From Bacillota bacterium (GTDB taxonomy: Bacteria; Bacillota; Clostridia; Oscillospirales; Acutalibacteraceae): a DNA stretch of 64,000 nt. Shown here one piece after another: positions 34,478-42,884 of this stretch. The stretch's first letter is position 1, and each line of letters starts with the position of its first letter. The stretch is taken from positions 310,001-374,000 of the forward strand of contig JAEWDK010000006.1 of the NCBI GenBank assembly GCA_023390175.1. Direction: 5' to 3'. The notes below the pieces were generated by a model. That model was not told the origin of the DNA. It saw only the letters and a list, made by a program, of their open reading frames with translations, and made no database searches. Both the position numbers and the translations under genes were made by a program.

Positions 34478-35836
34478 TTGAAAATTGAGTTTTTACATCA
34501 AAGTACCGAACAGCGGCGGGACCTGATTTTGCATAGCAGCATCGTAAAAACACTGATGCTGCTGTCCCTGCCCACACTGATGATGAGTGTCATTCAGTCC
34601 CTGATGCCGTTGTCGGACGGTTTGTTCATCAATAATGCGGCCGGAACACTCGTGGCCAGCGCGGTTACCTACAGCGAGCCGATCATCAACATGATGACGG
34701 CTTTGGCGCAGGGCCTGAGTGTGGCGGCCATGGCAATCATCGGCCAGGCAAACGGTCAGGGCGATCTTGACAGGGTAAAGAAGGTTTCCACGCAGATTGT
34801 GGTATTCGCCTTTGCTATGGGCTTTTGCTTCGCACCGATACTGGCCTTGGTTGCATTCCCAATTTCGGCCCACGTGGATGCGGAAATATCCCATAACGTG
34901 ATGCTGTACATCAGCCTGTATGCCGCTGTTCTGCCCTTTTCTTTTTTGGAAAGCATTTACAACGCCATTAAGAACGCCACAGGAAAGCCGGAAGCTACCT
35001 TTGTCCGCATGGTCATTATGCTGATACTGAAGATTGTTTTCAATTTTGTATTTGTCGTATGGCTCAGGCTGGAGGTAGTCGGCTGCGTTCTTTCTTCCTT
35101 CTGTGCGAATGTACTGATCTGCGTATGGATGTTTCATGAGCTTTTCATTAAAAAGGGAGAAGACCGGCTTGTTCTGAAGGGCTTCCGGTTCGATAATCCG
35201 CTGATTAAACAGCTGATTATGGTTGGCATTCCCGCAATGCTTACGAGCTTAATGCTGAACCTTGGTTTCTTTCTCATCAACAATGAAACCCAAAAATATG
35301 GCGCAATTGTGCTGAACGGGCAAGGTATCGCCAATAATATCACAGCTGTCTGCTTTAACCTGCCGTCCTCCTTCGGTGCTGCGGTGACCACTATGGTCAG
35401 CCTGAACATTGGGGCGGGGCAGTCCGAAAAAGCGAAACGGTCCTGTCTGATCGGCTGCATTGCCAGTGTGATTACAGCAATTGCGATTATCGGCATTATT
35501 GTGCCGTCTTCCTCGCACCTTACGGTGTTGTTCACACAGCGGGCCGATGTGCTGGACGTAGCCAACCGCGCGCTGCACATTTACACCTATTCCGTGGTGG
35601 GCTTCGGCATTTGCATGGCAGTGCAGGGTGCATTTATCGGGCTGGGAAAGACAAGCGTGCCGATGGTGATCGGCATCCTGCGGATTTGGTTCTTACGGTA
35701 CATCTTTATTCTTGCCACGGAACACGCGCTGCAGTTTTATTCCGTTTTTTGGGGGAACCTGTTCTCAAATTATGTGGCCGCGGTCATCTCCATTATTTTG
35801 ATTCTGCGGGTGAAGTGGGTTTCCGCGCTGCGTTAG
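34478..35836 (+). CDS. MATE family multidrug/Na+ antiporter
   Basis: 452 residues from a TTG start. Twelve hydrophobic segments in two halves, each opening with a family block: LSLPTLMMSVIQSLMPLSDGLFI and MVGIPAMLTSLMLNLGFFLINN, plus QGLSVAAMAIIGQANGQGD and AAVTTMVSLNIGAGQSEKAKR. Exports drugs or metabolites against Na+ or H+; substrate unknown. Stands alone between operons. Confidence 0.92.
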   Translation: MKIEFLHQSTEQRRDLILHSSIVKTLMLLSLPTLMMSVIQSLMPLSDGLFINNAAGTLVASAVTYSEPIINMMTALAQGLSVAAMAIIGQANGQGDLDRVKKVSTQIVVFAFAMGFCFAPILALVAFPISAHVDAEISHNVMLYISLYAAVLPFSFLESIYNAIKNATGKPEATFVRMVIMLILKIVFNFVFVVWLRLEVVGCVLSSFCANVLICVWMFHELFIKKGEDRLVLKGFRFDNPLIKQLIMVGIPAMLTSLMLNLGFFLINNETQKYGAIVLNGQGIANNITAVCFNLPSSFGAAVTTMVSLNIGAGQSEKAKRSCLIGCIASVITAIAIIGIIVPSSSHLTVLFTQRADVLDVANRALHIYTYSVVGFGICMAVQGAFIGLGKTSVPMVIGILRIWFLRYIFILATEHALQFYSVFWGNLFSNYVAAVISIILILRVKWVSALR

Positions 35837-35890
35837 CTCCGCGTATCAAATTCGGCGGGGCATGTAAAAAAAGCACTGTGCTGAGCCGTA

Positions 35891-35920
35891 TTGACATTTT
35901 TTATCTCGCTATGGTATTCT
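35891..35920 (+). promoter_or_regulatory. Strong promoter of the hyd leader RNA
   Basis: TTGACA (35891-35896), 18-bp spacer, TATTCT (35915-35920), lying 230 bp before the first gene of the hyd operon. Confidence 0.7.
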
Positions 35921-35926
35921 ATAACT

Positions 35927-36123
35927 TGGTGAGCTGCAAGATCGGGTTTTGCCCGGTTCTTTCAGTAAACCAAATCAAAATAAAAGCAATCGTACTGAAC
36001 ATGCAAGGGTTCGTCCCAAGCAATAAGGCGACAGAATAGCTATAGAATTCCCACTGCAATGCCGTGCGGCATGCACTGGTTTTGTTCGCTATCCCTGTGC
36101 CTTTCGGTACAGGGATTTTTTTT
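35927..36123 (+). ncRNA. Structured leader / attenuator RNA before the hydrogenase maturation operon
   Basis: About 197 nt from the expected start to a terminator, with no ORF. Hairpins: ATCGGG-TTTTG-CCCGGT (35941-35957), TTCAGTA...TACTGAA (35961-35967 with 35993-35999) enclosing a 25-nt A-rich loop, GGG-TTCGT-CCC (36007-36017) and CCACTGCAATGCCG...CGGCATGCACTGG (36051-36079). GGCGACAGAATAGC (36027-36040) can pair with GCTATCCCTGTGCC (36088-36101), the left arm of the terminator, so the two structures exclude each other. I do not recognise a known riboswitch, T-box or 6S RNA; an independent sRNA is the alternative. Confidence 0.5.
36091..36123 (+). terminator. Intrinsic terminator in the hyd leader
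   Basis: ATCCCTGTGCC-TTTC-GGTACAGGGAT followed by eight T. It ends only about 10 bp before the ribosome site of the next gene, an attenuator-like position. Confidence 0.88.
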
Positions 36124-36150
36124 ATTCATTTTTAGGAAGAGGCGGAATGT

Positions 36151-36426
36151 ATGGAAAGCAGAATCGCATTGATCGGCGTTATTGTGGAAAACACGGAGTC
36201 CGCGGAAAAATTGAACGCAATCCTCCATGAGTACGGGCAGTACATCATCGGCAGGATGGGGGTACCCCACGCAAAATACGGCATCTCGGTGATCAGTATT
36301 GTTTTGGATGCGCCGAATGACATCATAAGCGCTCTTTCGGGCAAGCTGGGCATGCTGCCGCATGTGAGCGCCAAAACAATTTATTCCAAGGTTACAACGG
36401 AATCTGCAACAGAAATGAAAGGTTGA
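36151..36426 (+). CDS. TM1266-type iron-only hydrogenase system regulator
   Basis: 91 residues, ATG after AGGAAGAGGCGG. Small ferredoxin-fold protein (RIALIGVIVENTESAEKLN, YGQYIIGRMGVPH, ISVISIVLDAPNDIISALSGKLG), the family regularly found beside hydEFG and called hydrogenase system regulator. DNA binding has not been shown for it in general. Its stop overlaps the hydE start (TGATG). Confidence 0.88.
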   Translation: MESRIALIGVIVENTESAEKLNAILHEYGQYIIGRMGVPHAKYGISVISIVLDAPNDIISALSGKLGMLPHVSAKTIYSKVTTESATEMKG

Positions 36427-37475
36427 TGCGGGTGAAGCAACTCATTGACAAACTGGAGCGCACCGGGTCACTTACAAAAGAGGAGTATGTGTTACTCCTC
36501 AGTCATATATCACCCGCGCTCTCGGAGTATTTGTTTGAAAAAGCAAGAAAGACGGCACATGTGTATTTCGGAAACCGTATTTATACCAGAGGGCTGATTG
36601 AGTTTACGAATCATTGTAAAAACGACTGCTTTTACTGCGGAATCAGGGCGGGCAACCAAAACGCCGTGCGTTATCGCCTGAGCAAGGCGGATATTTTGCA
36701 GTGCTGTGCGGACGGATACGCTTTGGGTTTTCGCACCTTTGTCTTACAGGGCGGGGAAGACCCTTTTTACAGTGACGGAGACATGGTGAATATGATCTCG
36801 AAAATAAAAACGCGCTACCCCGACTGCGCGTTAACGCTGTCCGTCGGCGAAAAGAGCGTTGCTTCCTACAAGGCATTTTACGACGCCGGGGCGGATCGGT
36901 ATCTTCTTCGCCATGAAACCGCAAACGCAGCGCATTATGCAATGCTCCATCCGAAAACTCAAACCCTGCAAAACAGGAAGCAATGCCTTTGGGCGCTAAA
37001 GGAAATCGGTTATCAGGTGGGAACAGGGTTTATGGTGGGCTCGCCGTTTCAGACAGCCGAACATTTGGCGGAGGACTTGCTGTTTATTCAGGAACTGTCG
37101 CCGCAAATGATCGGAATCGGCCCGTTTATCCCGCACCACGACACGCCGTTCTCCGGCCAATCACAGGGCTCGCTGGAGCTTACGCTGTTCCTGATCGGTA
37201 TTTTGCGCCTGCTGGCGCCCAACGCGCTGATTCCGGCCACAACCGCTTTGGGAACGATTCACCCGCAGGGGCGTGAAAAGGGGATACTGGCCGGCGCAAA
37301 CGTGGTCATGCCCAACCTTTCACCCGTGGGCGTGCGAAAAAAATATGAACTGTACGACAACAAAATCTGTACCGGGGAAGAGGCGGCGGAATGCCGGTTC
37401 TGCCTTCAAAACCGGATGAAAAGCATTGGCTACGAGCTGACGGTTGACAGGGGCGATTATCAACCGATCAATTAA
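36426..37475 (+). CDS. hydE: [FeFe]-hydrogenase H-cluster radical SAM maturase HydE
   Basis: 349 residues from ATG 36426. Radical SAM cluster CxxxCxxC at Cys64, Cys68, Cys71 (HCKNDCFYC), LQGGEDPFYSD, the substrate-site LRHETAN and the C-terminal PNLSPVGVRKKYELYDNK. HydE works on the HydG product to build the binuclear [2Fe] precursor of the H-cluster. One-base overlap with the regulator gene; hydG follows after 80 bp. Confidence 0.96.
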   Translation: MRVKQLIDKLERTGSLTKEEYVLLLSHISPALSEYLFEKARKTAHVYFGNRIYTRGLIEFTNHCKNDCFYCGIRAGNQNAVRYRLSKADILQCCADGYALGFRTFVLQGGEDPFYSDGDMVNMISKIKTRYPDCALTLSVGEKSVASYKAFYDAGADRYLLRHETANAAHYAMLHPKTQTLQNRKQCLWALKEIGYQVGTGFMVGSPFQTAEHLAEDLLFIQELSPQMIGIGPFIPHHDTPFSGQSQGSLELTLFLIGILRLLAPNALIPATTALGTIHPQGREKGILAGANVVMPNLSPVGVRKKYELYDNKICTGEEAAECRFCLQNRMKSIGYELTVDRGDYQPIN

Positions 37476-37555
37476 TGCGGCAGTTTGGAAATACTTTGGA
37501 AAATTCAGTTTTTCACCTTATCAATTAAATTGCCACAGCAGAAAGGAAGACAGAT

Positions 37556-38974
37556 ATGTACGATGTGATGTCAAAGCAAGCGGAGGAATTTATCAGCGAT
37601 GAGGAAATTCAGGAAACCCTCGCGTATGCTCAAAAAAACAAAAGCAATCGGGAACTGATAGACAGTATTATCGAAAAGGCAAAAAAATACAAAGGCATCT
37701 CCCACCGTGAGGCCGCTGTTCTTTTGGAGTGCGACCTGGAAGATGAAAATGAAAAAATGGTTCAGCTTGCAAGGGAAATTAAACAAAAATTCTACGGCAA
37801 CCGAATTGTAATGTTTGCTCCCCTGTATCTTTCCAATTATTGCGTGAACGGCTGTGTTTACTGCCCTTATCATCATCAAAACAAGCACATCTGCCGTAAA
37901 AAGCTGACGCAGGAGGAAATCCGCAGCGAAGTCATTGCGCTGCAGGACATGGGCCACAAACGCCTCGCATTGGAAACAGGGGAGGACCCCGTCAACAATC
38001 CGATTGAATACGTGCTTGAAAGCATTCAGACCATTTATTCCATCAAACATAAAAACGGGGCAATACGCCGTGTGAACGTAAACATTGCGGCGACAACGGT
38101 TGAAAACTATCATAAATTAAAGGAAGCCGGAATCGGTACCTATATCCTGTTTCAGGAAACATACCACAAAAAGAATTACGAAGAATTGCATCCCGTGGGC
38201 CCGAAGCATAATTATGCCTATCACACGGAAGCGATGGACCGCGCGATGGAGGGCGGCATTGACGACGTGGGTATCGGCGTATTGTTTGGCCTGAATATGT
38301 ATCGGTATGATTTTGTCGGTCTTCTGATGCATGCCGAGCATTTGGAAGCCGCCATGGGTGTCGGCCCGCACACCATCAGCGTTCCGCGCATCCGCCCCGC
38401 GGACGATATTGACCCGGACAATTTCTCCAATGCAATTTCAGACGATATTTTTTCTAAAATTGTCGCCGTGCTTCGTATTGCCGTTCCCTATACCGGAATG
38501 ATCATGTCCACGCGGGAATCGAAAAGCACAAGGGAAAGGGTTTTACAGCTCGGCATTTCTCAAATCAGCGGCGGTTCACGGACCAGCGTTGGCGGGTACG
38601 CGGAGCCGGAAGAGGAAGAGGAAAGCTCCGCTCAGTTCGATGTTGCGGATACACGCACGCTTGACCAGGTTGTAAATTGGCTTTTGGAGCTTGGTTACAT
38701 TCCAAGCTTCTGCACCGCCTGCTACCGCGCGGGCAGAACAGGCGACCGCTTTATGCAGCTGGTAAAATCAGGGCAAATCGCAAACTGCTGCCAGCCGAAC
38801 GCACTGCTTACGCTAAAAGAGTATTTGGAAGACTACGCTTCACCCGACACAAAACAAAAGGGCGAACTGCTGATACGGGAGGAGCTTACCCGTATTCCGA
38901 ACGAAAAGGTAAAGGTCACCGCTGAAAAATATCTTTCTGAAATCAGCGGCGGCAACCGCGACTTCAGATTTTAA
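37556..38974 (+). CDS. hydG: [FeFe]-hydrogenase H-cluster radical SAM maturase HydG
   Basis: 472 residues, ThiH-like. Radical SAM cysteines 96, 100 and 103 (YCVNGCVYCPY), the FQETYH block, and the C-terminal second-cluster region with Cys386/Cys389 (FCTACYRAGRTGDRFM) and Cys411/Cys412 (NCCQPNAL). It cleaves tyrosine to supply CO and CN- as an Fe(CO)2CN synthon. Strong AGAAAGGAAG site before ATG. Confidence 0.97.
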   Translation: MYDVMSKQAEEFISDEEIQETLAYAQKNKSNRELIDSIIEKAKKYKGISHREAAVLLECDLEDENEKMVQLAREIKQKFYGNRIVMFAPLYLSNYCVNGCVYCPYHHQNKHICRKKLTQEEIRSEVIALQDMGHKRLALETGEDPVNNPIEYVLESIQTIYSIKHKNGAIRRVNVNIAATTVENYHKLKEAGIGTYILFQETYHKKNYEELHPVGPKHNYAYHTEAMDRAMEGGIDDVGIGVLFGLNMYRYDFVGLLMHAEHLEAAMGVGPHTISVPRIRPADDIDPDNFSNAISDDIFSKIVAVLRIAVPYTGMIMSTRESKSTRERVLQLGISQISGGSRTSVGGYAEPEEEEESSAQFDVADTRTLDQVVNWLLELGYIPSFCTACYRAGRTGDRFMQLVKSGQIANCCQPNALLTLKEYLEDYASPDTKQKGELLIREELTRIPNEKVKVTAEKYLSEISGGNRDFRF

Positions 38975-38989
38975 TTAGGAGAGAAACAA

Positions 38990-40186
38990 ATGAGTTTACA
39001 GGATACGCCCCGTTCCAACCGGCTTCATATTGGAATTTTCGGCAAGAGAAACAGCGGAAAATCCTCCCTGATTAATGCATTGACCAACCAACAGATTGCT
39101 GTTGTGTCCGATATGGCCGGAACAACCACCGACCCGGTCTATAAATCCATGGAAATACACGGAATCGGACCGTGTGTGTTTATTGATACCGCGGGCTTTG
39201 ACGACATTGGCGATATTGGAAAGCTTCGTGTTTCTCAGACAAAGAAAGCGATGGAGAAAACCGATATCGCGCTGATGCTGTTCAGTGAAGAGCCGGAGCC
39301 GCTTGAGCTGGAATGGGTCGAAACGTTAAAACACAATCATATTCCGGTTCTTGGCGTAATCAATAAAATAGATGTCATTGACAACGCGGAAGAGCTTCTT
39401 CACATTGTGGAAGACAAATGCAAAATTCCGGTAACGCCTGTCAGCACCCTTACCAAAGAGGGGATTGATAAAATTCGTGCAGAGCTGATTCGGGCGCTCC
39501 CGTCCGATTATGAAAACGAGAGCATAACAGGGCAGCTGGCGTCAAGCGGGGACACGGTGCTGCTTGTTATGCCGCAGGATATTCAGGCGCCGAAAGGCAG
39601 GCTGATCTTGCCGCAGGTACAGATTTTAAGGGAATTACTTGATAAAAAATGCATTGTGTTAAGTGCGACGACGGATAAGCTGGAGCAATCGCTGGCCGCG
39701 CTGAAAAACCCGCCAAAGCTGATTATTACCGACTCTCAGGTGTTCAAAACCGTTTATGAAAAAAAGCCGCCGGAAAGCAAGCTTACCTCTTTTTCCGTGC
39801 TGATGGCGGGGTATAAAGGCGATTTGAGCTATTTCGTTGACAGTGCGAAGGCGATTGACCGGCTTTCGGAAAGCTCCCGCGTTTTGATTGCGGAAGCCTG
39901 CACCCACGCGCCTTTGGCGGAGGATATCGGCAGGGAGAAAATCCCGCGCTTCCTTCGGGAAAGGGTTGGCAAGGGTTTAACGGTGGATATTGTCAGCGGC
40001 ACGGACTTCCCCGAAGATATTTCCGGCTACGATTTGATTATTCACTGCGGCGGCTGCATGTTCAACCGTAAATACGTGCTGTCCCGCATTGAAAAGGCCA
40101 AAACGGCTTATGTTCCCATGTCGAACTACGGCGTTGTTATCGCTTATTTGTCCGGAATTTTAGACAAAATAGATTTACCTGAATAA
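38990..40186 (+). CDS. hydF: [FeFe]-hydrogenase H-cluster scaffold GTPase HydF
   Basis: 398 residues. G domain (1-180) with P-loop GKRNSGKSS, DTAG and NKID. The dimerisation region follows, then the Fe-S domain with Cys304 (ACTHAP) and HCGGC at about 352-356. HydF carries the assembled [2Fe] unit to apo-hydrogenase. It completes the maturation set E-G-F in one operon; the hydrogenase itself is not in the window. Confidence 0.97.
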   Translation: MSLQDTPRSNRLHIGIFGKRNSGKSSLINALTNQQIAVVSDMAGTTTDPVYKSMEIHGIGPCVFIDTAGFDDIGDIGKLRVSQTKKAMEKTDIALMLFSEEPEPLELEWVETLKHNHIPVLGVINKIDVIDNAEELLHIVEDKCKIPVTPVSTLTKEGIDKIRAELIRALPSDYENESITGQLASSGDTVLLVMPQDIQAPKGRLILPQVQILRELLDKKCIVLSATTDKLEQSLAALKNPPKLIITDSQVFKTVYEKKPPESKLTSFSVLMAGYKGDLSYFVDSAKAIDRLSESSRVLIAEACTHAPLAEDIGREKIPRFLRERVGKGLTVDIVSGTDFPEDISGYDLIIHCGGCMFNRKYVLSRIEKAKTAYVPMSNYGVVIAYLSGILDKIDLPE

Positions 40187-40190
40187 GAAA

Positions 40191-40232
40191 CGAGGACGGA
40201 AGCGTGAATGCCTCCGTCCTCGTTTTTATCAT
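40191..40232 (+). terminator. Terminator of the hyd operon
   Basis: CGAGGACGGA(AG)...(CC)TCCGTCCTCG followed by TTTTTATC. Confidence 0.9.
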
Positions 40233-40329
40233 TTTTCATTACAAATTCGCCGTTCTGTTGGCTGAATAAAAATTTTTAAAAAATAGATACTAAGTAGCGT
40301 AATAATTACAGGATGAAAGGAAAAAGATT

Positions 40330-40479
40330 TTGGATAACAACAAAAACAGGATGAAAGACAGGGAAAAAAGCAACCCGGAACTGAGAAAAATGAAGCCAAA
40401 GGCAAATGAGGACGCTGGAATTATCAATGGGCGTAAAATTGAACTGCATGACGGAAGACATGAAAAAAACGGAAATTGA
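40330..40479 (+). CDS. Small basic protein, unknown
   Basis: 49 residues from TTG 40330, with AAAGGAAAAAG upstream. Very hydrophilic, Lys/Asn/Glu/Arg-rich (MDNNKNRMKDREKSNPELRK...DGRHEKNGN), no hydrophobic core. The style is that of small spore or stress proteins, but no family is recognised. An internal ATG at 40351 is an alternative start. Confidence 0.5.
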   Translation: MDNNKNRMKDREKSNPELRKMKPKANEDAGIINGRKIELHDGRHEKNGN

Positions 40480-40517
40480 CTTTCAAATGCCTTTATAAAA
40501 TTGAAAAGAGGAAAAGA

Positions 40518-40724
40518 ATGAACACGGTATTGTGTAATGTTTCAGGAATGCAAAACCAGGAATGTAAAACGCAGATAAAAAACGCATTGGATAAATTAAA
40601 AGGCGTTCAGGAAGTGGGCGTAAATCTGTCAACAGGTTCAGTAAAGGTGCAGTATAACGAGCCCGCCACGGAAACGGAAATCAGAAATTGCATTGAACAC
40701 ACCGGATTTAAAATTGAAGAATAG
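40518..40724 (+). CDS. Heavy-metal-associated (CopZ-like) domain protein lacking the CxxC pair
   Basis: 68 residues; ATG after AGAGGAAAAG. The beta-alpha-beta-beta-alpha-beta HMA pattern is clear (VLCNVSGM...TQIKNALDKLKGVQEVGVNLSTGSVKVQY...IRNCIEHTGFKIEE). The metal loop is GMQNQEC instead of GMxCxxC, so the first cysteine is Asn. Copper binding as in CopZ is therefore doubtful. No copper ATPase is adjacent. Confidence 0.82.
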   Translation: MNTVLCNVSGMQNQECKTQIKNALDKLKGVQEVGVNLSTGSVKVQYNEPATETEIRNCIEHTGFKIEE

Positions 40725-40760
40725 CAAGTAAACCGGTGTGCTCCATTGTCAGTTCAGACA

Positions 40761-40794
40761 AAAGGCAGGAACTCATTTTGAGTTCCTGCCTTTA
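40761..40794. terminator. Bidirectional terminator between HMA gene and degV
   Basis: AAAGGCAGGAACTCA-TTT-TGAGTTCCTGCCTTT, a near-perfect 15-bp stem between converging genes. Confidence 0.88.
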
Positions 40795-40816
40795 CGTGTA
40801 TTGGAGCGTTTTTTGC

Positions 40817-41647
40817 TTAGAACGCCATTACAATTCCCTTGTCGTTTGCGTACATGGAGCTTAATCCCCCCGTGGGTACAATCAGAATTTCTTTGAAATG
40901 ATAGCGGCTTTTCACTGCATCCATTAATTTTTCGGCAAGGCCGGGATTGTTGCAGTGAGTAATCACCATGGTTCCTTCCTCGGTTGACCTGCCGCTTTTT
41001 TCAATCGTGTCCGCCATCTTTTCAATGATTTGATTTTGCCCCCTTGCGTGGGAAAACAAAGCAATGTTGCCTTCTCCGTCCGCTCCCATAATCGGTTTAA
41101 TGTTCAGTACGGAGATTAACTTGCCGGTTATTTTATGGAGCCGCCCGTTTTTGACCAGATTATCAATATTATCCAAAACAAAATAGATTTTCATTTCATT
41201 GATAAATTTTTCAATGGAAGCAATAATTTTTAATTTTTGGCAGCCCTCATTAATCATTTGGTAAATTTTTAGCGCAATCAACGTTTCCCCTGCCGATGCA
41301 CCTTTGGAATTGAATACATGAACATCAGCACCCTCCTCTTCCGCCAAAGATTTTCCTAACATTGCGCTTGTATAAGAGCCGGACAAATTGCTCGACAGCG
41401 TAACTGCAAAAGATGTAAACAAGCCTTGAAATGCGTTTTTATACAGCGTGGGTGACGGGGAAGCGGAACCAATCCGCCCGGTACAGTTTTTCATGTCCTC
41501 CATAAACCGGGGCAGATCAAGCGTTTCATCGTCTGTAAAGCTTTTGTCCCCCAAAGTCATGGTTAACGGAACCGATACAACTCCCAATTCTTTTCTAAGC
41601 TCCGGTGTCAGGTCGCAGCAGCTGTCAGCAATTATTTTATAGTCCAT
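40817..41647 (-). CDS. DegV family fatty-acid-binding protein
   Basis: 276 residues from ATG 41647 (GAGGT site), N-terminus MDYKIIADSCCDLTPEL as in the family. Further DegV blocks: TSQPS-like SASPSPTLY, TLSSNLSGSYTSA, VFNSKGASAGE, NIDNLVKNGRL and the C-terminal GIVMAF. DegV proteins (FakB-like) hold acyl chains for phosphorylation by FakA, which is not encoded here. Its promoter resembles that of mgsA. Confidence 0.92.
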   Translation of the reverse strand: MDYKIIADSCCDLTPELRKELGVVSVPLTMTLGDKSFTDDETLDLPRFMEDMKNCTGRIGSASPSPTLYKNAFQGLFTSFAVTLSSNLSGSYTSAMLGKSLAEEEGADVHVFNSKGASAGETLIALKIYQMINEGCQKLKIIASIEKFINEMKIYFVLDNIDNLVKNGRLHKITGKLISVLNIKPIMGADGEGNIALFSHARGQNQIIEKMADTIEKSGRSTEEGTMVITHCNNPGLAEKLMDAVKSRYHFKEILIVPTGGLSSMYANDKGIVMAF

Positions 41648-41830
41648 AAATTTTACCTCATATTGTTTCAAAATGGTAGAGCATTGTCTTGTTTTACGCG
41701 GAGCAGAAGGTGCGGCGGCGATTCCGTCGGTATATTGGTGAAATGAAGCCGAATGTTTTCAAAGATCACAGTTTATTTAAATCGTTTCAGTCCTGCAGTG
41801 CGGCCATGACCGGCCTCTGCGACAAACCTT

Positions 41831-41893
41831 ATTATATTCTTATCAATGCTTACTTTCAACAGATAAAATTTAAATAAAAAATATTGCAGAAAT
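41831..41893 (-). promoter_or_regulatory. degV promoter module, copy A of a duplicated promoter
   Basis: On the minus strand TTGAAA (41859-41854), 17-bp spacer, TATAAT (41836-41831). About 63 bp including upstream TTTATCTG and TTTCTGCAATA match the module before mgsA (56311-56375). The leader to degV is about 180 nt and contains no obvious gene. Confidence 0.7.
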
Positions 41894-42037
41894 AATTCAG
41901 ATTCCTTATTGAGACCCATGATGAAAAGGCCTTGCTTACCGTAATATTTTTCATGACGGACATTCCTGCATCTCATATTGACAAGCCCTGCCTTTCAAAC
42001 ATAATATGTAATGCCTCCGGAAAGGAGTGATTGGAAT

Positions 42038-42124
42038 ATGTGCTGCAATTGGAATTCTTGCTGTTGGTGCCGGCGCTGCTGCTGCCGCCGCTGCTGTCGT
42101 TGCTGCTGCCGTTGGTTCTGGTAG
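42038..42124 (+). CDS. 28-residue Cys/Arg/Trp-rich peptide
   Basis: ATG 42038 with AAAGGAG ten bases upstream, TAG at 42124. Contains 13 Cys, 6 Arg and 4 Trp (MCCNWNSCCWCRRCCC... ending CCCRWFW). No signal peptide. A strong terminator follows 14 bp later, making a compact single-gene unit. Such a composition suggests metal binding or disulfide cross-linking, for example in a spore coat; the family is not recognised. A cysteine-run frame can arise by chance in GCTGCT repeats, which limits confidence. Confidence 0.5.
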   Translation: MCCNWNSCCWCRRCCCRRCCRCCCRWFW

Positions 42125-42137
42125 TTGACAAAATCAC

Positions 42138-42168
42138 ATGGCGCCCGCTGTAACCGGCGGGCGCCATT
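42138..42168 (+). terminator. Terminator after the Cys-rich peptide
   Basis: ATGGCGCCCGC(TGTAAC)...GGCGGGCGCCAT, then TGTTCTTTT. Confidence 0.8.
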
Positions 42169-42307
42169 GTTCTTTTGAGCCTGACCCGGCCCGAAATCCA
42201 TGCGGCTTTTACCTTTCTTGTTATTTGAAGGCTTTGAACCATTCCATTTCCGATTTCATATTATGTCATTGAAGCTATTTTACAAAATCTAAGGTGGGGA
42301 TGAGAAC

Positions 42308-42790
42308 ATGGAAAATATGAATACAATGAATCAGGAAACGGCCATGAACAATTCCGGAGCATCGACTCCGTCGTATAGCTATAGCCTGCAAACAGCAAAA
42401 CCGGCACAAACCATTAAGCCGTCTCAATCCGGCGTATCGCCCATGATGGCATATCAAATGGTTTTTCCGGAAATTTATTACAAGTTGCAGCCTTATATCA
42501 TGATGGTATGCGATCAAATGGATCCGCTCGGTTCCACAATGCCGACTCAGGATATGTTAGACCGTGTATCGGACAGTATCTATGACGATATGTGCAAGAG
42601 GTACCCTGATATAGCAGAATATGCCCGCACGCAGGAGGATAAAGCCAATTCGGACCCGATCATTCAGACGGCCAGATTTGGCGACGATCCCCCGATGTTT
42701 GGCTGGCGGTTCAGGCGAAGAGGCCTTTTTAGGGATTTAATAGATATTCTTTTGATTTCCGAGCTGTTTCACCGCAGAAGAAGATTCTGA
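42308..42790 (+). CDS. Uncharacterised protein with Met/Gln-rich N-terminus and poly-Arg C-terminus
   Basis: 160 residues, ATG after GGTGGGG. Residues 1-55 are Met/Asn/Thr/Ser/Gln-rich and likely disordered. A conserved-looking core follows (PMMAYQMVFPEIYYKLQPYIMMVCDQMDP and DRVSDSIYDDMCKRYPDIAEY). The end is RRRGLFRDLIDILLISELFHRRRRF, an amphipathic or membrane-binding helix flanked by arginines. It resembles short proteins of sporulating clostridia but no assigned function is known to me. It follows the Cys-rich peptide, so both may belong to the spore surface. Confidence 0.65.
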   Translation: MENMNTMNQETAMNNSGASTPSYSYSLQTAKPAQTIKPSQSGVSPMMAYQMVFPEIYYKLQPYIMMVCDQMDPLGSTMPTQDMLDRVSDSIYDDMCKRYPDIAEYARTQEDKANSDPIIQTARFGDDPPMFGWRFRRRGLFRDLIDILLISELFHRRRRF

Positions 42791-42848
42791 TAAAATTTAC
42801 GGCAGTATAAGAAATTGCCGAATACGAAAAATTTGTGCAGCTTCCCTC

Positions 42849-42884
42849 GCTTCCCGGCCATTCCTCGCTGGGAAGCATTTTTAT
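42849..42884 (+). terminator. Terminator of the 42.3-kb gene
   Basis: GCTTCCC-14 nt-GGGAAGC followed by ATTTTTATTTTC. Confidence 0.75.

Noticed and set aside
35611..36039. 142-codon plus-strand frame spanning the MATE gene end and the hyd leader
   Set aside because: It overlaps the MATE gene in another frame and runs through a promoter and structured RNA; composition is not protein-like.
35927..36123. 6S RNA, tmRNA, T-box or known riboswitch in the hyd leader
   Set aside because: No end-to-end closing stem as in 6S RNA, no tmRNA tag or acceptor, no T-box sequence and no consensus core of c-di-GMP, SAM, TPP, cobalamin, THF or glutamine switches was found by eye.
41973..42242. Minus-strand frames rich in Ser/Gln/Gly opposite the Cys-rich peptide
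   Set aside because: Low-complexity mirror of the GCTGCT-type repeat; no ribosome site, and a plus-strand terminator lies within.
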